Positions 50,315 to 59,186 of a stretch of DNA of 64,000 nt are shown here, piece by piece. Origin of the DNA: Leptothoe spongobia TAU-MAC 1115 (GTDB lineage Bacteria; Cyanobacteriota; Cyanobacteriia; Phormidesmidales; Phormidesmidaceae); NCBI RefSeq assembly GCF_018739885.1, contig NZ_JADOES010000008.1, positions 1 to 64,000 of the forward strand. Direction: 5' to 3'. The notes beneath the pieces are model-generated. The model made no database searches. It was not told where the DNA came from and saw only the letters and a list, made by a program, of their open reading frames with translations. The translations under genes were made by a program, and so were the position numbers. Within the stretch, counting starts at the first letter, position 1. Each line of letters starts with the position of its first letter.

Positions 50315-50510
50315 CGAATCTTAAAGATTCGGTGGAAAATTTTGGTCTGGCATCAGGTCCTTCTTAAGCTATAGGTAGCCCAATAGACCTGATGGTTAGA
50401 GGATCGGTTAACCCGGTATGGCCCCCAAGGCCAGTCGGTTTCACCCTTGATACACTAGATGCAGTCTCACTGTGCTCTGACGCTAGAAGCATCGTTTTTC
50501 ACAGAAACCT

Positions 50511-51089
50511 ATGAATTTTTGCCTCACTGTTTTTGACTTACCAATAGCTGCTATATGGCAGGGGCTTCCCCTCGATAGCCTTGTTTCCACCCAAGGCATC
50601 ATGGTATTGCTTTTGGTGGCCTACGCGGGTGCCATGTGGATGTTCTTGACCAGTGCCCCCAAGGTCCATACAGTGATGGTCTCGGATTTGAATATTGCTC
50701 AACAGTTTTATGAAGGGATGCTGGGGCTATCCGCAGCCGATATCCCCCTGCACTACTACTATAACTACGAGCAAACCATGGGAACTAGCATGGATCCAAT
50801 GATGGGAATGGGCAGCATGCCCCACCCGCTAGAATCAGGAGCGGGTATTCCCGAGGGTCTCTGGTATCAATTGAAAAAAAATACCCAGCTACACGTCATT
50901 TCAGGAGCTAGCCGAGGGCATCAGAATCGTCAACGACATGTCTGTTTTGACCGAGACTGCCTTGAACTACTATTAATGCAAGTACAGACTCACGGTGTCC
51001 GTCATAAAATTCGTCGCGAACGACCTTTGAATTTTTTGGTCAAAGACTATGACGGTGAAGTTATCGAGATGGCGGAAGTTGCTGATTAG
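50511..51089 (+). CDS. Glyoxalase/VOC-fold protein with N-terminal membrane helix
   Basis: A membrane helix (IMVLLLVAYAGAMWMFL, about residues 30-46) precedes a vicinal-oxygen-chelate domain. Candidate metal ligands are His54 (KVHTVMVSDL), Glu (EGLWYQL), His (QRHVCFD) and Glu (GEVIEMAE). A Met-rich loop (MDPMMGMGSMPHP) sits inside the domain. The family is conserved in cyanobacteria without known substrate. It is followed by the repeat at 51099-51118. Confidence 0.7.
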   Translation: MNFCLTVFDLPIAAIWQGLPLDSLVSTQGIMVLLLVAYAGAMWMFLTSAPKVHTVMVSDLNIAQQFYEGMLGLSAADIPLHYYYNYEQTMGTSMDPMMGMGSMPHPLESGAGIPEGLWYQLKKNTQLHVISGASRGHQNRQRHVCFDRDCLELLLMQVQTHGVRHKIRRERPLNFLVKDYDGEVIEMAEVAD

Positions 51090-51098
51090 GGACTGAAG

Positions 51099-51118
51099 AG
51101 GCGTTCCATGGAACGCCT
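51099..51118. repeat. 20-bp perfect palindrome (related to the repeat at 4315)
   Basis: AGGCGTTCCATGGAACGCCT is perfectly self-complementary and shares the centre TTCCATGGAA with the 46-bp palindrome at 4315-4360. GTACGTC follows, reminiscent of the outer arm of that element. It lies 10 bases after the VOC-fold gene stop codon. Confidence 0.65.
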
Positions 51119-51325
51119 GTACGTCAAAAAATAGGCTCGAATTAAATCCTCATTCCTAAGTTTTGAGCTGATGAACTCAGATGTCATTAAACTACAGACA
51201 AATTTGTTAGCGTCAACCAAGCCAGGGTCAGGGCTCCAACTCATAATTTGCCAATTTTATTTAGGTATCAGTTCAGCAGAAGTGGGCTATTCTTCCAACT
51301 AATCTTGTTTGGATAGGTTTGCTCT

Positions 51326-51784
51326 ATGGTTATTGATCTTTCTACAGTACCTGTCAGCCAGGGAACTGGATATCCAGCCCCCTTTAGGACTAAGGTAGCT
51401 GGACGTTCTCGTCAGCGTGTCGGGAATGCTGCAGGGCTCACTAATTTTGGTGTTAATTTGACGACGTTGGCTCCAAATGCACAATCTGCACTGCGGCATT
51501 GGCACAGTCACCAGGATGAATTTATCTATGTGGTTTCGGGCGAACTGGTACTCGTTACTGATGTTGGAGAAACTCTGCTCAAGCCTGGGATGATGGCCGG
51601 ATTTCCAGCCAGAGTAGCCGATGGCCATCATCTAATTAATCGGTCCAATGAAATCTCCATCTATCTAGAAATTGGAGACCGAACACCAGGGGATCGCGCT
51701 GAATACCCCGATGATGATTTACTGGCCTTACCTAAAGCCGAAGGAGGATATTATTTCACCCAACGTAACGGCCAGGCCTATTAA
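51326..51784 (+). CDS. Cupin-domain protein
   Basis: A 152-residue protein with a single cupin beta barrel. The metal site is visible as HWHSHQDEFIYVVSGELVLV with the last ligand in DGHHLINRS. Similar proteins include sugar-phosphate or oxalate-related enzymes and uncharacterised proteins. Its stop codon is two bases before the lipoprotein gene, implying co-transcription. Confidence 0.78.
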   Translation: MVIDLSTVPVSQGTGYPAPFRTKVAGRSRQRVGNAAGLTNFGVNLTTLAPNAQSALRHWHSHQDEFIYVVSGELVLVTDVGETLLKPGMMAGFPARVADGHHLINRSNEISIYLEIGDRTPGDRAEYPDDDLLALPKAEGGYYFTQRNGQAY

Positions 51785-51786
51785 GG

Positions 51787-52551
51787 ATGTTGTATGCGAT
51801 GACATTCGACCAGAAAATGACAATATTTACCTCATGGGCCATTCCCCACAAGACCCGTCTGAACGGGTTAATGGGAGGTCTAATGATTACCCTGGTAAGC
51901 TGCCAGACCCCACCACCCATTAATGATGAGGACCTAGCCGCGCCAGCAACACCTACAGCCCCTACTGAACGCTTGTCAGTGCCAAACGGAGGCGTATCAG
52001 ACAATGGACCACCGCCACCACCAGCCAACTCCTACCTAGCTCAGCTACCACCCGACGCGACCAATCAGCTTGTCAGTTTAGCTATCAACATTGCTATTCC
52101 CACCTACTTACCTGCAGATATGACCTTAGCCAATTACGGCATTGGTGAAACAGCCACCGGTCGTCCTTACTATTGGCTGGTATACCGAGACAACCAAGAT
52201 CGCTGTTTTGCCATTGAATATTCCGCCACTGGCATCGGCGATATTTCTTTAGAAAATAAAGAGCCCTTAGACCATGCTCTATTTGGTAAGGACTATAGTC
52301 TGTACCATGGCAAATTTCCGAATGGGGGTGCCGGAGAATTACCAGAAAGCGATCTATTTACCGATTGGCTAGAGGGAGACGATGGGTTCTACCGATTAGT
52401 GGGGGCTGGGTTGGTTAATACTCACGACTATGGTCAAAGTAACTGCAGCAACATTTCGGTCAAAGAGGCTATTGCTGTGACCGAATCCTTAAGCTATTTA
52501 CCCACTGATATCAGAACATTAGATCTGGTTCCTACCAAACCAGATCCATAG
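51787..52551 (+). CDS. Putative lipoprotein, hypothetical
   Basis: The N-terminal hydrophobic stretch NGLMGGLMITLVSC ends in a lipobox-like LVSC, so the mature protein would be acylated at that Cys, about residue 39. A Pro/Thr-rich linker (TPPPINDEDLAAPATPTAPT) then leads to a globular domain of about 170 residues with YYWLVYRDNQDRCFAIEYSA. The start could also be Met5. No family was recognised. Confidence 0.6.
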   Translation: MLYAMTFDQKMTIFTSWAIPHKTRLNGLMGGLMITLVSCQTPPPINDEDLAAPATPTAPTERLSVPNGGVSDNGPPPPPANSYLAQLPPDATNQLVSLAINIAIPTYLPADMTLANYGIGETATGRPYYWLVYRDNQDRCFAIEYSATGIGDISLENKEPLDHALFGKDYSLYHGKFPNGGAGELPESDLFTDWLEGDDGFYRLVGAGLVNTHDYGQSNCSNISVKEAIAVTESLSYLPTDIRTLDLVPTKPDP

Positions 52552-52603
52552 CATCAGCACAATGAAGCAACCCCATTCAAATAGTGTTCAAATATTAAAA
52601 ATT

Positions 52604-52635
52604 AAAAAAGCCCCGCTCTACAAACAGGGCTTTTT
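52604..52635. terminator. Bidirectional terminator
   Basis: AAAAAGCCC pairs with GGGCTTTTT around a 13-base loop, between the convergent lipoprotein and membrane-protein genes. Confidence 0.8.
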
Positions 52636-52685
52636 AGACGATTAAGACCTTGACATAGCCTGAAAAGCCTTGCCAACTATATCCC

Positions 52686-53219
52686 CTAAGATTTTTCAGC
52701 GACAGAGCTATCTACAGATGCTTTGAAATCAGATGTAGTTTTTGTGACCACCGTCTTAGCTTCCTTAGCAACAGCAGTAACCTTGTCGGCAGTCATGGTT
52801 TCAGTAGTCTGAGTAACTGTTTTAGCAATCGGCTGAGTCTTAGGCGCTTCAGTTGTGGCAGGACGATCAACTTTATCCAAACCTAATTGCTCACGCGCTT
52901 TGTCTAACAAAAAATAGGCTCCATTTTGGCTAACATCTAGTAAAGCCTTACCCGTGGCAGCAGCTGTCTGAGCGCCATCCTGAGGATCTACTGTCTGTTG
53001 CTTCTGCCACCATTTCCGTGCATTACGTCCAGAATTAATGGCGGTATCACTAAACCAAGCACCAAAGACAAACACAGAACAAATTAACAACCAAGCGAGT
53101 AACGCGACTTCTTTAATAATTTTTCCCGTCAAGGCAAGAACATTCTTATAAGCATCTGCCGTCTTGGGATCAAATAGGAGCTGAGACACCACAGCAGCCT
53201 GAGACTTAACGCGATCCAT
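52686..53219 (-). CDS. Single-helix membrane protein with Thr/Ala/Lys-rich tail
   Basis: The 177-residue protein has one membrane helix (KEVALLAWLLICSVFVFGAW, about 36-55), then a basic segment (RNARKWWQKQQ), a helical stretch (NGAYFLLDKAREQLGLDKV) and a disordered tail rich in Thr, Lys, Ala and Val. No family was recognised. It is followed by a bidirectional terminator. Confidence 0.6.
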   Translation of the reverse strand: MDRVKSQAAVVSQLLFDPKTADAYKNVLALTGKIIKEVALLAWLLICSVFVFGAWFSDTAINSGRNARKWWQKQQTVDPQDGAQTAAATGKALLDVSQNGAYFLLDKAREQLGLDKVDRPATTEAPKTQPIAKTVTQTTETMTADKVTAVAKEAKTVVTKTTSDFKASVDSSVAEKS

Positions 53220-53361
53220 GGTTTTACCTCATCTAAAACTTAGTGAAAAACTGGATGAAATTATTGAGACCAACATCATGGGGCAGAGTTATACTACCGA
53301 ACGAAAGCTGGTCCCCCCTGAGACATCGTATATAGTCTTAAGCTTTTACTTAAACAATGGC

Positions 53362-54306
53362 CTAGCCACCCCAAACTTTTTGCAATATATCCCCTGGTTT
53401 GATGTCAGCAAGTTTATCAGTCGCTGACTGTATACCCAGAGCGCGGCTTTCTCCATCAGCAGGAGGCAACGCTCTACTTAATTTTGTCTGCAGTACCAGG
53501 GTAAATACCTGAAGTGCCATGGCCACCTGACTCACATAGCTATCAGGACTAATCACTAAGTCAGCTCCTGCTAAAATCGCAGCAATCTGTCCAAGGTTAG
53601 TAGCTTCAACGGTCTTAAGACTGCGTTGACGACCAATTGAAGCTACGACATCTTCGCTATCAACCGTCTCCAGTACAACGATAGGTAACTGGGGCTGCTT
53701 GTCTTGAAAATCATCAATAATGGTCATCCAACTAGCCGTCGGATAACCATCTGCCTGGGCACTCAGACCAGGATACATAACGACATACCCACTACCTGAC
53801 ATCCCCAGGGACTTACGTTGATCATCAGCCCAGCTAATATCACCTGCTGGCACATTTAACTTAATAGGTGCAGGGTTTGAGGGTAATTTCAATCCTTGCA
53901 ATAGTGCTTGGTATTGACTAACTGGGTACTGCTGGGCATCAGCAGTTACTCTATGGGTGTATAACCAGGGAGCCTTGGAACTGCTGTAACCAATACGTGC
54001 AGGGATACCGCTGAGCCAGAGCAACACAGCCTCCTCCCACCGATCGCTAGCACACAGAACGACTTCGAATTCATGATCGCGAATAATACCGAGTAAATTA
54101 GCCCAGTCAGCCGGACTATTGTGTCCCCGATAATTAAAGGGAATAAGCTCACTGACGGCCTTAGATACCCGATAAGCTGACTGAGACGAAGGTTCTACAA
54201 CTACCGCAATTTCAGCATTAGGGTAGGTTTCTTGAATGGTCGTTAATGTTGGAAAAAACTGAAGCTGATCGCTGATTCCACCAGGGACTAAAGCCAGGAC
54301 GCGCAT
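53362..54306 (-). CDS. Glycosyltransferase family 9 (heptosyltransferase-like)
   Basis: The 314-residue protein matches GT9: N-terminal LALVPGGISDQLQFFPTLTT, acceptor-domain RWEEAVLLWLSGIPARIGYS and C-terminal VISPDSYVSQVAMALQV, the nucleotide-sugar region. Canonical heptosyltransferases read GDxxxTTP at the start, here GGISDQLQFFPT. Role in lipopolysaccharide or other envelope glycan is inferred. It stands alone. Confidence 0.8.
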   Translation of the reverse strand: MRVLALVPGGISDQLQFFPTLTTIQETYPNAEIAVVVEPSSQSAYRVSKAVSELIPFNYRGHNSPADWANLLGIIRDHEFEVVLCASDRWEEAVLLWLSGIPARIGYSSSKAPWLYTHRVTADAQQYPVSQYQALLQGLKLPSNPAPIKLNVPAGDISWADDQRKSLGMSGSGYVVMYPGLSAQADGYPTASWMTIIDDFQDKQPQLPIVVLETVDSEDVVASIGRQRSLKTVEATNLGQIAAILAGADLVISPDSYVSQVAMALQVFTLVLQTKLSRALPPADGESRALGIQSATDKLADIKPGDILQKVWGG

Positions 54307-54489
54307 GGGCTTTGGATAATACTTCGCTACTCATTCTAGAGGAAGCTGGCAATCCTAAGACTGCCGAAAGGTCACTAAACAGCGAAATCATCAAATTTTT
54401 CGTTACTGAGTAACGCAATGTTATCGATCCGCAGCGACTCTGACTGACCAGAACTTCTTTAAATTAAATCTTCTCTAGAGCTTGACGAC

Positions 54490-54525
54490 CTCTCAAAATC
54501 ATCATTTGGTTAAGGTTTTTGAGAG
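54490..54525 (+). promoter_or_regulatory. Hairpin in the ispD leader
   Basis: CTCTCAAAA pairs with TTTTGAGAG around an 18-base loop, 45 bases upstream of the ispD start. It could be a terminator or attenuator in the leader. Confidence 0.4.
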
Positions 54526-54570
54526 TATGTAAGGGACCGATTCAACGTTGCAGAAATTTGCGGAGACAGT

Positions 54571-55251
54571 ATGCACCTACTCATACCGGCAGCAGGCGTT
54601 GGCAAACGCATGAGAGCCGATGGCAACAAGTTACTTTTGTCACTGCTCGATCATTCCATTATGGGCTGGACACTCAAAGCTGCAGTTGCTGCTAGCACAA
54701 TTGAATGGATCGGCATCATCTGCCAATCCATAGATGAGCCGGTATTTCAAGAAATCGTAATGAAGTTAAAGATCAAAAAACCTGTGGCGTTTATCCGTGG
54801 AGGGGATACCCGACAGGAATCGGTCAAGAATGGCCTACAAGCACTACCTATCGATGCTGAATACGTTTTAATCCACGATGGGGCTCGCTGCTTGGCCACA
54901 CCAAAACTGTTTGAGCGCTGTAGTGATGCCTTTAATCATTGCCAAGGTTTTATCGCTGCCGTACCCGTGAAAGACACGATTAAGCAGGTAGATAACTCCG
55001 GCATTATTAAAGCCACACCAGATCGCTCCCATCTCTGGGCAGCTCAAACCCCCCAGGGGTTTAATGTCACTTTACTCAAAGAAGCTCACGAAAAAGGACA
55101 GACCCATGGTTGGTCGGTGACTGATGATGCGGCTTTATTTGAAAAATGTGGATTGGATGTTCACATTGTCGAAGGCGAAGAAACCAATTTAAAGGTTACG
55201 ACTCCTGTCGATCTTGCGATCGCAGAATGTATATTGCGCCAGCGACTTTAA
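54571..55251 (+). CDS. ispD: 2-C-methyl-D-erythritol 4-phosphate cytidylyltransferase
   Basis: MEP-pathway enzyme joining CTP and methylerythritol phosphate. The nucleotide loop is IPAAGVGKRM with conserved GNKLLL; other conserved blocks are VLIHDGARCLA, AAVPVKDTIKQVD and WAAQTPQGFNVTLLKEA. The 226-residue length is normal. Its stop codon merges into a 20-bp perfect terminator hairpin. Confidence 0.96.
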   Translation: MHLLIPAAGVGKRMRADGNKLLLSLLDHSIMGWTLKAAVAASTIEWIGIICQSIDEPVFQEIVMKLKIKKPVAFIRGGDTRQESVKNGLQALPIDAEYVLIHDGARCLATPKLFERCSDAFNHCQGFIAAVPVKDTIKQVDNSGIIKATPDRSHLWAAQTPQGFNVTLLKEAHEKGQTHGWSVTDDAALFEKCGLDVHIVEGEETNLKVTTPVDLAIAECILRQRL

Positions 55252-55293
55252 CATCAAGAAGCCCGGTATCTGAGATACCGGGCTTCTTGATGT
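55251..55293. terminator. Strong terminator between ispD and psb30
   Basis: The 20 bases at 55251-55270 are perfectly inverted at 55274-55293 around a TGA loop, and the first arm starts on the last base of the ispD stop codon. It lies three bases from the psb30 stop codon, so it serves both convergent genes. Confidence 0.85.
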
Positions 55294-55295
55294 AC

Positions 55296-55433
55296 TTAAA
55301 GATCGCCGCCCCGTGCCACTAGCAAAAACACGATTGCTGGACCGGAAATAACCACCATTGCTAGAACAGTGAGCTGAGCTATTACCAGAAAATTAATATT
55401 GCCGAGAAAATCTAGGAAACCCAGAAGAGCCAT
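55296..55433 (-). CDS. psb30: Photosystem II protein Psb30 (Ycf12)
   Basis: A 45-residue gene with a single membrane helix. The pattern IAQLTVLAMVVISGPAIVFL followed by LVARGGDL is the Psb30/Ycf12 signature. The start ATG at 55433 is preceded by GGAGG with a four-base spacer. Psb30 sits near cytochrome b559 at the edge of the photosystem II core and stabilises it in high light. It is divergent from the YkgJ-hmx genes. Confidence 0.93.
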   Translation of the reverse strand: MALLGFLDFLGNINFLVIAQLTVLAMVVISGPAIVFLLVARGGDL

Positions 55434-55628
55434 TGAACCTCCGATAACCAAATAACCGTGACCTTTGCGCACTCAAGCGCATCGCTATTTTACCTGGTTC
55501 GATCCCATCGTTTTTAAGAAAGTTTACAAAATTCCAAAAACTTTGATAACAAAGTTGGCCTCTATCCCGAGGTCTCAGCCCTTTATTCTGGTATCAACCA
55601 CATCTCCATCTGACCAAGGACGAAGAAT

Positions 55629-55991
55629 ATGACCACATGGCAATGTGTTAATACCTGTGGAGCCTGCTGCAACCTCACTCCAGCCGATCGGCCGGAATTA
55701 GCAGACTATCTCACTCCAGAACAGTTAGACATCTATATGGGACTGGTGGGGTCAGATGGCTGGTGCATCAACTACGATGCCGAACAGCGCCTATGCAAGA
55801 TTTATGATCAGCGACCTAGCTTTTGCCGTGTCCAAGCAGACACTTTTTCACAAATGTTTGGCATCACCGAGGATGAGGTCAATGATTTTGCCATCGACTG
55901 CTGTCAGGAACAAATCAGCGGCGTCTATGGCCCCACAAGTGATGAACTAGAAAGGTTTAGCACAGCCGTTGGTTTAGAAAACCAACAGTAA
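55629..55991 (+). CDS. YkgJ-family cysteine-cluster protein
   Basis: A 120-residue soluble protein with the YkgJ (Fe-S or zinc/iron chelating) cysteine pattern: Cys6, Cys10, Cys13, Cys14 (CVNTCGACC), Cys46, Cys56, Cys66 (RPSFCRVQ) and Cys91-Cys92 (AIDCCQEQ). The cluster type is not established for the family. It lies 150 bases upstream of the two half-size transporter genes, so a metal-handling role is plausible but inferred. Confidence 0.88.
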   Translation: MTTWQCVNTCGACCNLTPADRPELADYLTPEQLDIYMGLVGSDGWCINYDAEQRLCKIYDQRPSFCRVQADTFSQMFGITEDEVNDFAIDCCQEQISGVYGPTSDELERFSTAVGLENQQ

Positions 55992-56141
55992 TCTTGAGTT
56001 TTGAGCTCTTAGTTTTAACCTATTTGCACAGGGATAAACCTGCGACCAAGGGACGTTTTAACGTCGGATAATTCCAAACTTCAAGCCCAAAACGCTCCAG
56101 ACCTTGCTCTTCCAATCTTCCTGGCAGATAATGAAAGAAAT

Positions 56142-56516
56142 ATGAAAGATCTTTCTGTGACGTCCTCCACATCTGCCCCCCCTCCGGAAGCAAAGTCATC
56201 TACAAACAAATTGCCTGAAGTTGCATCGTCAAAGGCAACGTTTTGGGGAGTTTTTGTGTCGACATTTATTACTATTTTTCTGGCTGAATTGGGAGATAAA
56301 ACCCAGGTAGCCACCCTGTTGATCAGTGCAGAATCCCATAAACCCCTAACCGTATTTGTAGGGGCTGCTCTAGCCTTAATCTCCACTAGTCTTGTAGGGG
56401 TGCTAGTGGGACAATGGCTAGCCCGTCGGGTCTCCCCAGATATCTTAGACACTCTGGCCGGGATCCTGTTGTTAATTATTTCTGTCGGCTTAGTAGCTGA
56501 TGTTATTGGTCTTTAG
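56142..56516 (+). CDS. Half-size GDT1/UPF0016 transporter subunit, N-type (Hmx1-like)
   Basis: About 36 Ser/Pro/Ala-rich residues precede three membrane helices containing one GDT1 signature, ITIFLAELGDKTQVATLLIS. Full-length GDT1/Mnx proteins carry two such ExGDK(T/S) repeats; here there is one, and the second is encoded 23 bases downstream. Cyanobacterial half-size pairs act as hetero-oligomeric manganese exporters (hemi manganese exchangers). The substrate here is inferred from the family. Confidence 0.85.
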   Translation: MKDLSVTSSTSAPPPEAKSSTNKLPEVASSKATFWGVFVSTFITIFLAELGDKTQVATLLISAESHKPLTVFVGAALALISTSLVGVLVGQWLARRVSPDILDTLAGILLLIISVGLVADVIGL

Positions 56517-56539
56517 TGTGTAAGCGCCCCAATTAGAAA

Positions 56540-56842
56540 TTGACTGGAAAGCAATCTATGCTCTTTGATTGGAATCTGCTCAGCGTTAGCTTTATCACCG
56601 TCTTCTTGTCAGAACTAGGGGACAAAAGCCAGCTGGCAGCAATTGCGTTGGGAGGGAGTTCTTCATCCCCCAAAGCTGTATTCTTGGGCACTGCTAGCGC
56701 CCTAGTATTAGCTAGTTTTTTAGGCGTTCTGCTGGGAGAAGGGACAGCGCAAATCCTCCCAGAGCAACTAGTTAAGGGCGTTGCTGCAATCGGATTTGCG
56801 CTGTTGGCAATGCGACTTTTATGGCCTGATACCGAAATTTAG
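56540..56842 (+). CDS. Half-size GDT1/UPF0016 transporter subunit, C-type (Hmx2-like)
   Basis: The 100-residue partner of the preceding gene has three membrane helices and one signature, ITVFLSELGDKSQLAAIAL. The Thr-to-Ser change matches the second repeat of full-length GDT1 proteins. No cytoplasmic extension is present. The 23-base spacing supports co-expression in equal amounts. The stop codon overlaps that of the convergent gene. Confidence 0.85.
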   Translation: MTGKQSMLFDWNLLSVSFITVFLSELGDKSQLAAIALGGSSSSPKAVFLGTASALVLASFLGVLLGEGTAQILPEQLVKGVAAIGFALLAMRLLWPDTEI

Positions 56843-57387
56843 TTTTGACGACTAAACTGGGCTGCAATATCGCTGTAGCACAAGCGTAGCAAGAATCCTA
56901 GAGTTAGCACCTTAGCCGCCTCTAGCAACCAATAGGCTCCATGCATCCAATCCATAGAACTAGGGACAATGTGAATAATCCCTGGCATATCAAGGACGAT
57001 GCCGATAGATCCCATATAGGGAGTCAGCACATAGGTATAGGTCAACGCTATCGCCACCAGACTACCGGCCAAAAATAAGGCCCAGCGGCTGCGACTGCCA
57101 CTCACCTCAACTGAGCAATCAGCATGAGCTTGGCGCATGGCCAACACACCGGTCAAAATGAGACCGGACAATAGCATTTCCACATGGTTAAAGAGCTCAA
57201 ATAAGCTATAACCAGCACTCGCAAAACCCGGTGCTGTCATCATGCCACTCATATAAAGCATGGGCATGACCACAAAATCGAGAATCAAACTGCCTCCTAG
57301 CCAAAAGACAGCCAAAAAGAGAACGGCGCTATCCCAAGCAAACTGCCGTGGAGACAGCTTGGGAAACGACAATGCGAAGTTTGTCAT
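56839..57387 (-). CDS. Four-helix membrane protein (DUF4149-like)
   Basis: A 182-residue protein with four hydrophobic segments. Polar motifs are LGGSLILDFVVMPMLYMSGM, FNHVEMLLSGLI and WMHGAYWLLEAAKVLTLGFL. The Met-rich loops and conserved His/Glu suggest cofactor or metal binding, but this is inference. Similarity to DUF4149 is weak. The stop codon overlaps that of the Hmx2-like gene. Confidence 0.5.
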   Translation of the reverse strand: MTNFALSFPKLSPRQFAWDSAVLFLAVFWLGGSLILDFVVMPMLYMSGMMTAPGFASAGYSLFELFNHVEMLLSGLILTGVLAMRQAHADCSVEVSGSRSRWALFLAGSLVAIALTYTYVLTPYMGSIGIVLDMPGIIHIVPSSMDWMHGAYWLLEAAKVLTLGFLLRLCYSDIAAQFSRQN

Positions 57388-57453
57388 AAATCAGACCAAA
57401 TTATAGATGGGTATGTCCCAACGCTAGCCGATATAGACAGTAGAAAACATGAC

Positions 57454-57508
57454 AAATCGTTGCGATATGGGCATTGCAACGATTTCTTTAGACTCCTAAG
57501 GAGAGTCT
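57454..57508 (-). terminator. Two hairpins upstream of the DUF4149-like gene and after the GT2 gene
   Basis: AAATCGTTGC at 57454-57463 pairs with GCAACGATTT at 57476-57485, and AGACTC at 57490-57495 pairs with GAGTCT at 57503-57508. They lie past the GT2 stop codon on the minus strand and probably end its transcript. Confidence 0.55.
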
Positions 57509-57563
57509 TTAGATGTGTAAATTTAAAGATCGTGTAATCAAAGTTTTGTAGAGTTATGCCCTA

Positions 57564-58898
57564 CTAAGCACTAGCGGCTTCCCCATCATGAATCGTCTTG
57601 ACCCATTTCAGCCGCTTTGGTCGCACCGCCATACGGGTGGTGGCAAAAGCCATAACCACAATCCAGTGGGTCATATAAACAGTCCCTTTGATCGCTTTGA
57701 CCATAGCCAACAGTAGTGATGTTTTTTGTGTCCGACAAATGCCCATGGTCATGCCCCAGTAAGACATCCCAATCGCAAATGTAGTCAAAGGCGCAAACAC
57801 AGGAGGCTGACGTAGCGCGATCGCAATTAGTAAATCCGGCAATGCCACCATCGGCAACATATACTGCAAAATCCAGTACATCAACATATCAATGGATTTG
57901 TTCCAACCCAATCGATTACGAATCAGCAGCCGCCAGTAATCTAGATAGCGCTGATACCCACCCTCAGCCCAGCGATTCCGCTGATGCCACAGAGCTACAC
58001 CACTGGTAACGCCCTCTTCCCCAACGGTAGGAGAAGCCAGAAAACCAATATTCCATTGGTTCAGATGAAGCTGTACCGTGAGGTCTAAATCATCGGTGAT
58101 GGTCATTTCATTCCAACCACCACACTGAGCAATCGCTGCACGGCGCACAAACTGACCATTACCTCGAAGCTCTCCAATCCCACAGCGAGCAGACCTTTGC
58201 TCCTGGTAATAGCGATCTAACGCCATTTCTGCCGCCTGCCCTTGGGTCCAAAAATTCGTCTCACTATTGACGATGGACTTACGCACCTGAATGGCTCCAG
58301 TCCGTTCATTCTCAAATAATGGCACCACATGCTGAAGTAAGTTCGCAGGGACTTGAGCATCGGCATCAAACACGGCCAAAATATCCCCCGTTGCCCTAGG
58401 CCAAGCCAAATTGAGTGCACCGGACTTGCCCCCCGTTGCCTCTGGGCCACGATGTAAAACTTTCAACTTGGGAAAACTCTGGGCCAGTCGATCTAGAATT
58501 CGGCCAGTATCATCGTCACTGTTATCGTTGATAATCCAAAGCTCATAGCAATCTTCGGGATAGTCCAAATTGCAAAGCGAAGCGACTAAATTCGAAATGA
58601 CTGTCGCTTCATTTTTAGCTGCAACTAATAAAGAAACTTTGGGACAACTGGTATGGTCTAACGCAGATGGAATCGTTGCTTTATTAGGACTAACGGCATG
58701 GGCTGGATTTGCGATCGCAATTCTAACGATGTACATCGCTATCGGCACAGTGACCGTCCAAACAACTAAGAAGCCCCAAGTTGACCAGTGCAACACCAAC
58801 GTTAACCCCCACAAAAAAACTAAAGCGGCTAACGCTTTGAGGCGACGTCCTTCCGAAAGATCATCTAGTGAAACATCCGATATCATGTCAATCGCCAT
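57564..58898 (-). CDS. mgdA: Processive-type family 2 glycosyltransferase, likely monoglucosyldiacylglycerol synthase
   Basis: A 444-residue membrane GT2 with two N-terminal helices, a catalytic domain from about 90 to 330 and three to four C-terminal helices. Motifs are DNSDDDT, DADAQVP, the acceptor-base TITDDLDL and QRNRWAEGG. The NRWAEGGYQRYLDYWR region closely resembles Synechocystis Sll1377, the monoglucosyldiacylglycerol synthase that begins thylakoid galactolipid synthesis. The enzyme uses UDP-glucose and diacylglycerol at the membrane. An exopolysaccharide synthase is the main alternative. Confidence 0.72.
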   Translation of the reverse strand: MAIDMISDVSLDDLSEGRRLKALAALVFLWGLTLVLHWSTWGFLVVWTVTVPIAMYIVRIAIANPAHAVSPNKATIPSALDHTSCPKVSLLVAAKNEATVISNLVASLCNLDYPEDCYELWIINDNSDDDTGRILDRLAQSFPKLKVLHRGPEATGGKSGALNLAWPRATGDILAVFDADAQVPANLLQHVVPLFENERTGAIQVRKSIVNSETNFWTQGQAAEMALDRYYQEQRSARCGIGELRGNGQFVRRAAIAQCGGWNEMTITDDLDLTVQLHLNQWNIGFLASPTVGEEGVTSGVALWHQRNRWAEGGYQRYLDYWRLLIRNRLGWNKSIDMLMYWILQYMLPMVALPDLLIAIALRQPPVFAPLTTFAIGMSYWGMTMGICRTQKTSLLLAMVKAIKGTVYMTHWIVVMAFATTRMAVRPKRLKWVKTIHDGEAASA

Positions 58899-59186
58899 AG
58901 GTTTCGTATGATTTGGGCATAGGGTTACAGATTAGTAATATCTTATTAAAATCTGTTACATCACATCATCTTTCGACAGATATTCCCTGTAATCCACTGC
59001 TCTAGAGGTGCACAGAGCCAAGGATTCTATGGGTACACTATTGCTCGGTAAAACACATTGACAGCATCTTGATCCCTGCTGGTAACATCATGCCTAAAAG
59101 CAGTTCAGGACCTAGGTCTAGAAAGCCCTTGACGTCTGTGTTTACATAAGTTCACCATGTCTTAAGAGACTCCACTGCTCAACCCT

